From: a candidate division WOR-3 bacterium
Lineage (GTDB): Bacteria > Hydrothermota > Tepidihabitantia > Tepidihabitantales > CAIPLT01
DNA: 41,336 nt
Assembly: GCA_039801505.1 (NCBI GenBank)
Contig: JBDRUV010000009.1
Span: forward strand, 1-41,336
Reading direction: 5' to 3'
How positions within the stretch are numbered: position 1 is the stretch's first letter; each line of letters begins with the position of its first letter. Below, piece after piece: positions 10,700 through 22,389 of the stretch. The notes beneath the pieces were generated by a model. That model saw only the letters and a list, made by a program, of their open reading frames with translations, was not told where the DNA came from and did no database searches. Made by a program: the position numbers and the translations under genes.

Positions 10700-13130
10700 A
10701 CGGCGGCAAACGGGACTTTGGGAACTTTAACCTCAAAATTATGGCCACTATACAAAAAAGCATGGTAATAAGTGTAATAACACTACCCAGCTGATAGTAT
10801 TTTGAGATATAGTAAAATTTAATTGTATGTTTGCCAGGATTAAGCGGAATTGCTCTTAATGTATGATAAGCACGATAAACTGGGGTCTTTACACCATCAA
10901 CCTCACATTGCCAATCAGGATGGTAATTTTCGCTTAAAACTAAAAATCCAAAACTATTTAATTCCGCATCTATAATTATCTGATTAGGTGTATATTTAAC
11001 AATCTTTGCCGTTCCGGAAAAACTCTCAGTAGCGGGTGAAACATCAGGAATTAAAACTGAATCAGATAAAATTACAATTTGTGAGGGATCAAAACGTGGG
11101 TCTTTTAATAAATTTATGATTTCTTGTTTGTCAGCCATTATTTTATACTTGAAAGCAACAAAAGCCCGTGGCAATATCTTATTGTTTTTGTAAATAACAT
11201 TACGTCGGCCAACGTAAACCATTTCGAATTCTGGGCGATTTACAAAATTTTTTAGCTCTCTTATAATTTGTTGAATCGATATATCATATTTTGATATATC
11301 TTCAGGTAAAGGAACACTTATAATATACTTGATATTAAGCAGATTTAAGAAATTAGAGTACAAAAAATTTGGAGCAGAATACATAACTGTTTGCCCAGCA
11401 CCAATAAAGTCTTGATAGGTTTGTAAGGGGTTCGGACAGTATCCGCCAGCGCTCTGAATATTGTGAATATCAAATATACCGTCGTTAGAACGTTCATAGT
11501 AGAGCGGATGAACTCGATGAAGCGTAGTATCCGTTTTTAAAAACTTAATGACTTCATCAGGGGCATAGTAAATGCTGGGATGTTCAACAACTTTTAAAAA
11601 TTTTCGATCAATCCGCCATAAGTCAAATAAAATAAGAGGGATTAATAAAGTTAACAATTTATTATGGCTGATCTTCTGATGTAAAAAACTATAAACTAAA
11701 CTAATTGTAATTACAATTAATAAACCTGCAATGAGGCTACCTTGCCAAAAAATAGGGAGGTTATTATGAAAAGCTTTAAGCTTATCCGCGTTATTAATAT
11801 GTGCTCCAATGTTATTCTTGGCCATAATAAAAAGTAAAATCAATACAAGAAAACATACAACTGTAACGAAAAAAAGGCATTTTATTTTTTTTCTTAATTG
11901 ACCTGCCACTTTCTTGTCCTGTTGAGAACTAGAAAGATACTGTAAACCAATAGCACCCATTACTACTGTTGAAAAAACAACAAGATAAAATGCCATTGAA
12001 GGTCCTCGAAACCGTTTTACTCCTGGTAAAACATAATAAATAAGCTTAAAAAATGGCGTATGACCTCCCAATGCAATCAGAGTAACGACGATTGCGCTTC
12101 CCAGAAAAAATTTCATCCTGGAATCTTTAAACTTTGTCGCAATACCAAGAATAGCTAATAAAACAACTATAATACTAAAATATTCTGTATGAAGCTTAAA
12201 TGGATTTTGACCCCAATAGTTTTCTAGTATACCGCTAAATTCCGGAACAATTAAATCGAATAACTCTGAAATTGGCAAAGACCATGAAGAAGCAAATTCA
12301 TATCCGCGGATTTCGCCCCGGGCACCATATTTTAAATTGGCTAATAGCGGTAAATAATTTACGGCTAAAAGGCCTATAGCAATAATAACGCTTAATACTA
12401 CATAACCGACAAGTTTTATTTTTTCTGTCCTGGTATTTACTTTCCAATTTTCAATAAACTTTACAATAAAGTAAACAAATGCAAGCCATATTCCATAATA
12501 AGTAAGCTGAAAATGAGCATGCGTCATACTGAAACCAGCAACGGCCGCAGCGAAAACAAACCAGTAAACGCTTTTCGTTAATATTCCTTTATTCCAAAAG
12601 AAAAACGCTAAAGGAAATAATGCTATCGACAACATTCGTCCTTCATGGCCAGCATAAGTAGTTGAAACCAAATTCCCACAAAACATATACGCAATTCCGC
12701 CCAGTAACGAGATACCATTTGAAATATCTAAGGATTTTAGAAATAAATACATACCAATACCAGCAATCATCATTCCGATCACAAATAAATATGTCCAAAA
12801 CAAATGAGTTGGAATAATAAGCCTGATAAAAGGATATATTGTGGCAACATCTCCATAGGGACCGGTAACTGTTGGTAATCCACCGAAAATATAGTTATAC
12901 CACATAGGAATAGCTTTAAATTTTGCAATTTGCTTGGTAATAACTTCTCGCGCTGGATAACCACCTAATAACCAGTCTGAACCATACATCATTTTCGAGC
13001 CAGTTAACAGGCTAGGTGCAAAAACCAAAAAGTATACTATCGGGAGGACTAATAAAACCAATATAGCTGTTTTATCAGATAAAATAAACGTTTTATGATG
13101 TTGATTAAGTTTCCGCTCTTTCGTTGCCAT
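10686..13130 (-). CDS. YfhO-like polytopic membrane protein (probable GT-C-type glycosyltransferase)
   Basis: An 814-aa integral membrane protein with about a dozen hydrophobic segments. The first is at ~20-42. A large first outer loop follows, with SDWLLGGYPARE and an IFGGLPTVTGPYGD stretch. A ~200-residue soluble region lies near the C-terminus (~530-770), and a final helix at ~780-800. This layout matches the bacterial YfhO family, proposed GT-C enzymes that use lipid-linked sugars outside the membrane, for example in glycosylating cell-wall polymers. A GGGAG site 5 nt before the ATG supports the start. It overlaps the upstream GT4 gene by 26 bp, so the two are probably coupled in one envelope-glycan pathway. 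The exact donor and acceptor are unknown. Confidence 0.8.
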   Translation of the reverse strand: MATKERKLNQHHKTFILSDKTAILVLLVLPIVYFLVFAPSLLTGSKMMYGSDWLLGGYPAREVITKQIAKFKAIPMWYNYIFGGLPTVTGPYGDVATIYPFIRLIIPTHLFWTYLFVIGMMIAGIGMYLFLKSLDISNGISLLGGIAYMFCGNLVSTTYAGHEGRMLSIALFPLAFFFWNKGILTKSVYWFVFAAAVAGFSMTHAHFQLTYYGIWLAFVYFIVKFIENWKVNTRTEKIKLVGYVVLSVIIAIGLLAVNYLPLLANLKYGARGEIRGYEFASSWSLPISELFDLIVPEFSGILENYWGQNPFKLHTEYFSIIVVLLAILGIATKFKDSRMKFFLGSAIVVTLIALGGHTPFFKLIYYVLPGVKRFRGPSMAFYLVVFSTVVMGAIGLQYLSSSQQDKKVAGQLRKKIKCLFFVTVVCFLVLILLFIMAKNNIGAHINNADKLKAFHNNLPIFWQGSLIAGLLIVITISLVYSFLHQKISHNKLLTLLIPLILFDLWRIDRKFLKVVEHPSIYYAPDEVIKFLKTDTTLHRVHPLYYERSNDGIFDIHNIQSAGGYCPNPLQTYQDFIGAGQTVMYSAPNFLYSNFLNLLNIKYIISVPLPEDISKYDISIQQIIRELKNFVNRPEFEMVYVGRRNVIYKNNKILPRAFVAFKYKIMADKQEIINLLKDPRFDPSQIVILSDSVLIPDVSPATESFSGTAKIVKYTPNQIIIDAELNSFGFLVLSENYHPDWQCEVDGVKTPVYRAYHTLRAIPLNPGKHTIKFYYISKYYQLGSVITLITMLFCIVAIILRLKFPKSRLPPSKDL

Positions 13131-14139
13131 AAAACTCCCTTATTACATTTTTATACATTTCGTAATATTCTTTGCCCATCTTTTCTAAACTAAAATGCTC
13201 CATAATTCGTTTTCGGCCTTTAAGTCCCATTTCTATCCGCATAGTTTCATTATCAGCTAACATTTTAATCTTGTCAACAAAATCATTGACATCGTCCATT
13301 TTACATAAAAAACCGGTTTCACCATCAATTACAATTTCCGGTAATGATGAACAGTTCGTTGTTACTACAGGCTTAGCACACGCCATTGCCTCGGCCGCAG
13401 CATAACCAAATCCTTCAAGTCGAGTTGGCAAAAGACAAATATCACAAAGATTGTACCAATAAACTAGTTCTTTTTGAGAAAGTTTACCTAGTGGTATCAT
13501 TCGATTGCCACGGAAAATTTTTCTCGCCGTTCTTAAACCGGTTGTATAAAAAAGCAAAAATTTGTCGCTTAGTTGGTCCATTATTTGTGGGAGCAAATCA
13601 GCACCTTTTCGGATAGTTAAATTACCAACAAACAATAATTTTATTTTATCGTAATAAGGGCTACAATCAATCTGTATTGGTTGATATATATTGGTATCAA
13701 TGCCGCAGTAAATTGTTTTAATGTTTTTAATATCTTTTATTTCTTTTACGGTTAATTCTGTAAATTTACTGATCGCAACAGTAAAAGTTGCTTTGCCAAT
13801 GGTTTCTTTTATGTATTTTAATATTTTGCGATAATAAATTTTTTTAAAATCCCGATAATATTTTTCTATAAAACCATCCGTAATAATATGTAACGCCGAC
13901 ACGATTAGTGGTTTATTTTTAACATAAAACGCAGTACCATACTCAATATTTGAGTGAATTATATCAAAAACTTCGTCAACTTTTATAAAGCTCGATAATA
14001 ATTTAGGATAAATTGACCAAAAACGATGGTATGATAATTTGGCCGTCCCAACGCCAAGTGCATTTTGACTTTGTTGTAAATTATTAAAATAAACATCACC
14101 GCCGGACTTGCCAGTCAATATACAATAAAGAATTTTCAT
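13105..14139 (-). CDS. Glycosyltransferase, GT4 family (GT-B fold)
   Basis: Cytoplasmic sugar transferase. The N-terminus MKILYCILTGKSGGDVYF contains the G-G loop of GT4 enzymes. The C-terminal domain has LLFVGNLTIRKGADLL (~165-180) and the donor-binding signature EGFGYAAAEAMACAKPVV near 245-262, with the E-x7-E spacing. I place the start at ATG 14139, giving 344 aa, because it makes a 4-bp ATGA overlap with the preceding gene and removes 21 residues that look like read-through of that gene. It sits between a UPF0104 membrane protein and a YfhO-like protein. The sugar transferred cannot be told. Confidence 0.88.
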   Translation of the reverse strand: MKILYCILTGKSGGDVYFNNLQQSQNALGVGTAKLSYHRFWSIYPKLLSSFIKVDEVFDIIHSNIEYGTAFYVKNKPLIVSALHIITDGFIEKYYRDFKKIYYRKILKYIKETIGKATFTVAISKFTELTVKEIKDIKNIKTIYCGIDTNIYQPIQIDCSPYYDKIKLLFVGNLTIRKGADLLPQIMDQLSDKFLLFYTTGLRTARKIFRGNRMIPLGKLSQKELVYWYNLCDICLLPTRLEGFGYAAAEAMACAKPVVTTNCSSLPEIVIDGETGFLCKMDDVNDFVDKIKMLADNETMRIEMGLKGRKRIMEHFSLEKMGKEYYEMYKNVIREFYGNERAET

Positions 14140-15035
14140 AAATATTTTTTTAAACTGCGCAAATATATAAGAAAATAAAAAATTTCTCCAATTGTTCCCC
14201 AAATTCTCACTAAAATTGCGGTTATGGCTGCAATTCCTGAAGGCAAAATAAACGAGAGAAAATAACTAAAAATTCCTTCCTTAACTCCTAAGCCGGCCGG
14301 GGTAATTATACTTAAAAATCCCATAACCCACGAAAAAGCATGTAATCCGGCGACAGACAATATAAATTTGGGACTAAGTTTATAAAAAGAATTAATAAGA
14401 AAAAAAACGCCAATTCCCTGTAATATCCACGATAAAGTATAAAGTGCTAATAGAATAATGATCTGAAAATAACTTGGCATGATATCGATCATCGGACGTT
14501 TCGATAATTTCAAAAAAAAATTAGTAACTCTTATAAAAATCTGCGGATAAATAATTATAAAACAGACCGGAATTAGTAATAAATAATATGTGGATACACG
14601 CCATTTTAGCTGTGTCGCTGTGGTTATTAAAAATAGTATGGCACCTCCCAATAAAGATAAAATTGTCTCCAAAGTAACCGTAATTACACAATTATGCTCA
14701 GAAATATTTTCTTTCTTAGCTAAATAAATTTTACCGGCAATCCCCCAAATCTTGCCTGGCACATATTTAGGAAGTGTTGCTAGGGCGTTGATTTGTAACG
14801 CCTTAGATAAACTAATATTTTCACTAAGCATCGCTAGGTTTTTTTTCCAGCTAAAGGCAGTAAGAATTAAAGTAATGAACATAAAAAAAAACGAAAACAC
14901 CAGATAAAACCACTGAAATTGTAAATGCGCTGTTTTTACACTATACCAGTTGGTGTATAGCAAGCGAAAAATGAAGTAAAAGCATGCTAATACTATAAGA
15001 ATACCTAAAATTCTGGTAAGTTTCTGCGTTTTCAT
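14136..15035 (-). CDS. UPF0104/AglD-type membrane protein (LPG_synthase_TM family)
   Basis: 299 aa with about seven to eight hydrophobic helices and the family motif ITPAGLGVKEGIFSYFLS near residues 233-250. The family groups the flippase-like domain of MprF with stand-alone proteins found in glycan and lipid gene clusters. A role in moving or modifying lipid-linked intermediates is inferred from family and neighbours, not shown. It overlaps the methyltransferase and the GT4 gene by 4 bp each (ATGA), so all three are translationally coupled. No soluble aminoacyltransferase domain is present, so it is not a full MprF. Confidence 0.82.
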   Translation of the reverse strand: MKTQKLTRILGILIVLACFYFIFRLLYTNWYSVKTAHLQFQWFYLVFSFFFMFITLILTAFSWKKNLAMLSENISLSKALQINALATLPKYVPGKIWGIAGKIYLAKKENISEHNCVITVTLETILSLLGGAILFLITTATQLKWRVSTYYLLLIPVCFIIIYPQIFIRVTNFFLKLSKRPMIDIMPSYFQIIILLALYTLSWILQGIGVFFLINSFYKLSPKFILSVAGLHAFSWVMGFLSIITPAGLGVKEGIFSYFLSFILPSGIAAITAILVRIWGTIGEIFYFLIYLRSLKKYL

Positions 15036-15751
15036 TGGGTATTTTTCTGGGCAAGAATAAAAATACAGCGTAGTAAAGCGCCGCGAGTTCGACTAAAACG
15101 AGTTGGATCAATAAATAATTTAATAAGAGGATAGAGAATCCAATATCCTAAATTATTGTATAACCAGCCGAGAGCACTTAAAATTGTTCCCTGCCACCCA
15201 ATTTTCCACCCCCCTAAATATTTACTAAAAACAATTTTAAACCCAGCATCCATCAACAGCTGTCGTGTTCGAGTTTCGGTAGTAATAAATGAATGAGTAT
15301 AATCACCATCGTAAAAAAACGACGGGGAGTGTATATAATCTGGCGCCACGATACATACATAACCTTGTGGCTTGAGCACACGCCGTATTTCGCTAATTAA
15401 CTCAAGAACCTTTTCGTTAGTCGCCATATGTTCTAAAATATGCGAGAGATGAACATAGTGGAATTGATTGTCTGAGCAAGGTATCGGAGGCACAAAAGCT
15501 TTTATAGGTTTTACCCCCATCGCTATTAGCTTCTGACTGTATTTATCATTAGGTTCAATTGCCGTATAATTAAGTTTATGTTTTAGACAGCGCTCAGCAA
15601 ACTCGCCGTTTCCTGCTCCGATGTCTAAAATCTCACAACTTTCTTTTAGGTATGGTTTTATCGCGCTGAATATCGTATCGTTTGCTTTTTCAACAATCCA
15701 CTGCCCAATCGAAGTTCGAGCAACTGTGCTTTTAAAATCATAAAAAGCCAT
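15032..15751 (-). CDS. Class I SAM-dependent methyltransferase
   Basis: 239 aa with a Rossmann-type methyltransferase core: motif I EILDIGAGNGEFAERC (~39-54), the acidic residue ending motif II (TAIEPNDKY), and the motif IV-like HLSHILEHM followed by LKPQGYVCIVAPDY. The His-x-LEH pattern is common in methyltransferases of O-antigen and surface-polysaccharide clusters. It heads a four-gene set with membrane, GT4 and YfhO-like proteins, so a sugar or lipid-linked glycan is the likely acceptor. A hydrophobic C-terminal stretch (~195-212) may associate with the membrane. A GGGAAG just before the ATG is a possible ribosome-binding site. Confidence 0.85.
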   Translation of the reverse strand: MAFYDFKSTVARTSIGQWIVEKANDTIFSAIKPYLKESCEILDIGAGNGEFAERCLKHKLNYTAIEPNDKYSQKLIAMGVKPIKAFVPPIPCSDNQFHYVHLSHILEHMATNEKVLELISEIRRVLKPQGYVCIVAPDYIHSPSFFYDGDYTHSFITTETRTRQLLMDAGFKIVFSKYLGGWKIGWQGTILSALGWLYNNLGYWILYPLIKLFIDPTRFSRTRGALLRCIFILAQKNTQ

Positions 15752-15806
15752 CTTCCCAAGGCCTATACCATTTATTTAAACGGAAGAATTTTATTAAATT
15801 TTGTTG

Positions 15807-16064
15807 CTAACTGACTAATTGTTTCGTTTTCATCAACTTTGATTTTATACGGGCTGCGGTATTTTTGTGGAGCAGGTGTCGTTTAACTGCTTTATCGATT
15901 GCTGATTGGACGATCGGAAGTTTCTTTTGGTATTCTTCAGGATTTTCGATCTTTTTTAGTTCCTTTAACATTTTTTTGAGTCTTATTTTTTGAACGCGAT
16001 TTCTCTCGCGTCTTTTTCTGTTTTGTCTAATTCTTTTAAGAACTGATCGTGATCTTTTAGCCAT
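15807..16064 (-). CDS. rpsT: 30S ribosomal protein S20
   Basis: 85-aa Lys/Arg-rich helical protein with the bS20 pattern: basic N-terminus ending RRERNRVQKIRLKKMLK, then IDKAVKRHLLHKNTAARIKSKL near the C-terminus. S20 binds 16S rRNA during early 30S assembly. AAGGAG lies 8 nt before the ATG. The gene begins 31 bp after tRNA-Phe on the same strand, and no separate promoter is obvious, so tRNA and rpsT are probably co-transcribed. The envelope methyltransferase starts 55 bp downstream. Confidence 0.96.
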   Translation of the reverse strand: MAKRSRSVLKRIRQNRKRRERNRVQKIRLKKMLKELKKIENPEEYQKKLPIVQSAIDKAVKRHLLHKNTAARIKSKLMKTKQLVS

Positions 16065-16095
16065 AGTGCATACTCCTTATAGTCTTATTAAGATA

Positions 16096-16168
16096 TGCCG
16101 GGGGGCGGAATCGAACCGCCCACACCGGGATTTTCAGTCCCGTGCTCTACCAACTGAGCTACCCCGGC
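16096..16168 (-). tRNA. tRNA-Phe (anticodon GAA)
   Basis: The minus strand folds as a complete cloverleaf. The acceptor stem is GCCGGGG/CCCCGGC with discriminator A. The D-arm is GCTC-AGTTGGTA-GAGC. The anticodon arm is CGGGA-CTGAAAA-TCCCG with anticodon GAA, and the T-arm is GGCGG-TTCGATT-CCGCC. CCA is not encoded. A sigma70-like promoter lies 21 bp upstream, and rpsT follows on the same strand. Confidence 0.98.
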
Positions 16169-16188
16169 AATAAATTAAAACTTAGTTA

Positions 16189-16216
16189 ATTTTACTCTAA
16201 AAATTCATTTTGTCAA
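16189..16216 (-). promoter_or_regulatory. sigma70 promoter for tRNA-Phe / rpsT
   Basis: On the minus strand, TTGACA (16211-16216) and TAAAAT (16189-16194) are separated by 16 bp, with the mature tRNA beginning 21 bp after the -10 box. This is a near-consensus promoter at the right place for a stable-RNA gene. Confidence 0.75.
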
Positions 16217-16400
16217 GATTAAGCACGATCCAATTGAATAGCCTAAAAACAATTTTATCCTAATGCTTATTAGATTATATCTGGTAAGTAAAAGTACCCA
16301 GCTACGGCCTAAACTATTGACTAATTTGGTGCAAAAAGAAGATACTCAATATCAATTGAAATCTCGCTGGCTATATCTACAATATCAATATACCCCATCC

Positions 16401-16451
16401 TCCGAGGTATACCCCCGGACCGTGGGGATACGGTACCGGGAACGGTTTTTT
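16401..16451 (+). repeat. GC-rich palindromic intergenic element, copy 1
   Basis: The core GGGGATACGGTACCGGGAAC at 16424-16443 matches copy 3 at 18 of 22 positions in an ungapped alignment and copy 2 with small gaps. TCCGAGGT at 16401-16408 also recurs beside copy 3. Bases 16414-16440 can form a 10-bp stem: CCCGG+ACCGT pairs with ACGGT+CCGGG, with one bulged A and a six-base loop. ACCG-GGAA-CGGT followed by Ts (16435-16451) is an alternative terminator-like fold. Confidence 0.6.
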
Positions 16452-16530
16452 AAATATCCTTTTTGGTCAATAATATCAAATACGTACCTGAATTTTAATG
16501 GTTTTTTAAGATTTTACTTGTCATTTTCTC

Positions 16531-19288
<2,758 letters not shown>

Positions 19289-21415
19289 ATGTTTACTACC
19301 ACATCTACTCTTGAATCGCCAGTTCAATATCTAAAAGGAATAGGGCCTAAAAAGGCGAAACATCTCAAGCGATTAAATGTCGAAACAATCGGAGATTTTT
19401 TGTTTCTTGTACCACGCCGATATATTGACCGATCAAATATCGTAAAAATTCGCGAACTTCCCTTAGACATTGAAGGTACAATTTTCGGAAAAATTGTGGC
19501 TACAAATGTTAAAATCACTAAAAACAAAGGACTTCTTGTTACAATCTTAGTTTCCGACAATACAGGAGTTTTAGAAGCAATATGGTTTAATCGGCCAGAT
19601 TTAAAGGATAAATTTCGGGTTAATCAGAAAATTATTTTGTCAGGAATTGTAACTTTTCGATACAGAAAGCAAATGATTAATCCGTTCTATGAAATAATTC
19701 CTGAAAATACAAATAGTTCAAGAAAATCTATTGCAACCAATAATTTTGACCAATCTTTTAAATTTGTTTATACCGGAGGAATTATCCCAATTTATCCTTT
19801 AACCGAAGGATTAACAAATTGGGATATTCGACGCAGCATGCGTTATGCAATTGATACTTATTGTAATGATCTGAATGAAACCTTACCAATAAATATCTTA
19901 AGAAAATATAATTTCCCTAATATTGTACAAACAATCCAAAATATTCATTTTCCTGAAAAAATAACCGATGCCCAAATTGCATATAAAAGATTAGTTTTTG
20001 AAGAGTTTTTTTATTTCGAGTTAATTCTAGCATTACAGAAGCTGAATATTTTAAGAAGCACGAAAGGCTATATTTTAGAGGATAAGGGCATTCTTACTCA
20101 AAAATTTATCGCCTCCTTACCATTTAAATTAACCCCAGGGCAACTAAAAGTTCTTGACGAAATAAGAAATGATATGGCTAGACCGCGGCCGATGAATCGA
20201 TTACTTCAAGGTGATGTAGGTTCAGGTAAGACTGTTATTGCAATTTATGCAATGCTTATTGCGATTGAAAACGGTTATCAAGCCGCATTAATGGCGCCAA
20301 CAGAAATTTTAGCTGAACAACATTATTTCGTTTGGTATCAGCGACTAAAAGAGCTTGGAGTTAGTTCTTGTTTATTAACCGGCAGCACTAAGATTAAAGA
20401 ACGAAAACTTTTATACGAAGGAATCAGGACCGGCAATATTAATCTTGTTTTCGGAACTCATGCACTAATCGAAGAAAATGTAATGTTTCATAAATTGGGT
20501 ATAGCTGTCGTGGATGAGCAACACCGATTCGGAGTAATGCAAAGGGCAGCGCTTCTTAATAAAGGCATAAATCCGGATTTCTTAGTAATGACCGCAACCC
20601 CGATCCCTCGAACATTACAACTGACTATATACGGTGATTTAGATGTTTCCAAATTGGTTGAAAAACCCCCTGGACGAAAGAAAACAATAACTCGTATTGT
20701 TGACGAAAAGAATCGCAGTCAAGTTTATCAGTTTATAAAGGAGTCACTTACGAAAAAACGCCAGATATATATAGTATGTCCGCTTATCGACGAATCAGAA
20801 AAGATGGACCTACGAGCAGCTATAAAAACCTACCAAGAAATTCAAAGTATATTTAAAGAAGCAAGAGTAGGACTAATCCATGGACGAATCAAAAGTTCCG
20901 AGCGGATAAAAATCATGGAAGATTTCCGAAATCACCAGCTTGATATCCTAGTTACTACCACTGTGATCGAAGTCGGTATAGATATCCCAAATGCCTCGAT
21001 AATGATAATTGAACACCCAGAGCGTTTCGGATTATCTCAACTCCACCAATTAAGAGGACGCATAGGCAGGGGAACTGAAGTTTCTTATTGTATTTTAATA
21101 ACATCTGTTGGCCCGAATTCGATAGCATATGAACGATTAAAATTTTTTGAACAAACCGACGACGGGTTTCTTCTAGCCGAAAAGGATTTAGAAATTCGAG
21201 GCCCTGGTGAAATTTTTGGAACTAGACAACATGGCCTACCAGATTTTCACTTTGCTGATCTAAAAAGGGACGAACACTTACTATTTAAAGCACGAGATGA
21301 AGCATTCAGTCTTATTGAAAAGGATCCACGATTGGAACGATCCGAAAACCAACTAATACGAAATACTTTCCTAAAACGTTTTAAGAACCGAATTGGTTTA
21401 TTGCGAGTTGGCTGA
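19289..21415 (+). CDS. recG: ATP-dependent DNA helicase RecG
   Basis: RecG reverses stalled forks and processes branched DNA. The N-terminal part begins VQYLKGIGPKKAKHLKRLNV, a helix-hairpin-helix-like motif, followed by the OB-fold wedge domain (~60-150) that binds junctions. The helicase motor has Walker A GDVGSGKT (~310), a DEQH box in VVDEQHRFGV, the MTATPIPRTL motif and, in motor domain 2, TTTVIEVGIDIPNAS and the QLRGRIGRG motif. At 708 aa it is full length. The ATG immediately follows the pcm stop, and the stop overlaps the lipoprotein gene by one base. There is no separate promoter. Confidence 0.97.
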   Translation: MFTTTSTLESPVQYLKGIGPKKAKHLKRLNVETIGDFLFLVPRRYIDRSNIVKIRELPLDIEGTIFGKIVATNVKITKNKGLLVTILVSDNTGVLEAIWFNRPDLKDKFRVNQKIILSGIVTFRYRKQMINPFYEIIPENTNSSRKSIATNNFDQSFKFVYTGGIIPIYPLTEGLTNWDIRRSMRYAIDTYCNDLNETLPINILRKYNFPNIVQTIQNIHFPEKITDAQIAYKRLVFEEFFYFELILALQKLNILRSTKGYILEDKGILTQKFIASLPFKLTPGQLKVLDEIRNDMARPRPMNRLLQGDVGSGKTVIAIYAMLIAIENGYQAALMAPTEILAEQHYFVWYQRLKELGVSSCLLTGSTKIKERKLLYEGIRTGNINLVFGTHALIEENVMFHKLGIAVVDEQHRFGVMQRAALLNKGINPDFLVMTATPIPRTLQLTIYGDLDVSKLVEKPPGRKKTITRIVDEKNRSQVYQFIKESLTKKRQIYIVCPLIDESEKMDLRAAIKTYQEIQSIFKEARVGLIHGRIKSSERIKIMEDFRNHQLDILVTTTVIEVGIDIPNASIMIIEHPERFGLSQLHQLRGRIGRGTEVSYCILITSVGPNSIAYERLKFFEQTDDGFLLAEKDLEIRGPGEIFGTRQHGLPDFHFADLKRDEHLLFKARDEAFSLIEKDPRLERSENQLIRNTFLKRFKNRIGLLRVG

Positions 21416-22389
21416 TGACAAAGTATATAATTATTGGTCTAAGTATTCTGTTTTTAATTACTTGTAGCTCCAATTTACCAATATCGATTGGTAAAACTCG
21501 AGAAGTTGTTATCCTCTCGAACCATATAGATGCTATAAAAAAAATATTAAGCAATATACTGGAACGGCCAATTTATACAGTGCAACCGGAACCGGAATTT
21601 TTGATTAAATATCTTCCATTATCATCAATTGATCGATATTACAGATTTCATACCCTTTTTATTATAGGTTCAATCAATGAGGAACCAATAAATTCACTAT
21701 TGAAACTATATGTTAAAAAAATCCTAAAAGATACTTTTGGGTTATATAACATTTCTGATTTATGGGCCAAAAATCAAAAGGTTTTTATATTTGCCGTTAG
21801 CGATTTAAAATATCTTACTATCGGCCTTACTAAATATAAAAATAAAATTTTAAAAACACTCAGAAATCATCAGCTTGAGAATATATCAAAACTTACATAT
21901 GCCCATGGTTATGATAAAAATCTTGAAAAAATATTAATTCATAAATACAATTTTAGTCTTAAACTACCCAATAGTTTTAAGTTAAATGCAAAGTATTGCG
22001 AAAATAATTTTCTCTATTTTGTTGCGCATAATCCTGAACGAAGTGTGTTTGTATATTTTTCAAATAATAGGATTCCGTTGGAACCAGAAAATGCTATATG
22101 CCTTCGCGATAGCCTAACGGCTTTATTTTACGAAGGCGACTACGTTTATCAACTATATACATGTGCTGAAACCACTAATTTTAACAATAATTTAGCGTTG
22201 AAATTAATCGGCGTGTGGCAGAACAATAAATATTACGCCGGAGGTCCCTTTATTAGTTATATGTTCTATCGCGACACCTTATTGTATTTCATTGACGGAA
22301 TGGTATTTAACCCCGGTCAAAAAAAACTTAATTACCTCATACAACTTGATGCAATTCTCCACACCTTTAAAGAATCTATCGTAAACTAA
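21415..22389 (+). CDS. DUF4837-like lipoprotein
   Basis: 324-aa protein with a lipoprotein-like signal (hydrophobic residues 4-16, FLITC with Cys17, then SSN). Two segments recall the DUF4837 family of FCB-group lipoproteins: PIYTVQPEPEFLIKYLP (~52-68) near the N-terminus and LIGVWQNNKYYAGGPFISY (~261-279) near the C-terminus, where the family has a conserved G-x-W ... GGPF. The function of DUF4837 is unknown. The gene ends the ligA-pcm-recG unit and meets the convergent GNAT gene with a 14-bp overlap. The domain match is from memory and needs a profile search. Confidence 0.7.
   Translation: MTKYIIIGLSILFLITCSSNLPISIGKTREVVILSNHIDAIKKILSNILERPIYTVQPEPEFLIKYLPLSSIDRYYRFHTLFIIGSINEEPINSLLKLYVKKILKDTFGLYNISDLWAKNQKVFIFAVSDLKYLTIGLTKYKNKILKTLRNHQLENISKLTYAHGYDKNLEKILIHKYNFSLKLPNSFKLNAKYCENNFLYFVAHNPERSVFVYFSNNRIPLEPENAICLRDSLTALFYEGDYVYQLYTCAETTNFNNNLALKLIGVWQNNKYYAGGPFISYMFYRDTLLYFIDGMVFNPGQKKLNYLIQLDAILHTFKESIVN

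Noticed and set aside
14140-14202. 21-residue extension of the GT4 protein
   Set aside because: The family begins at MKILYCILTG and the ATG at 14139 makes a 4-bp overlap with the preceding gene.
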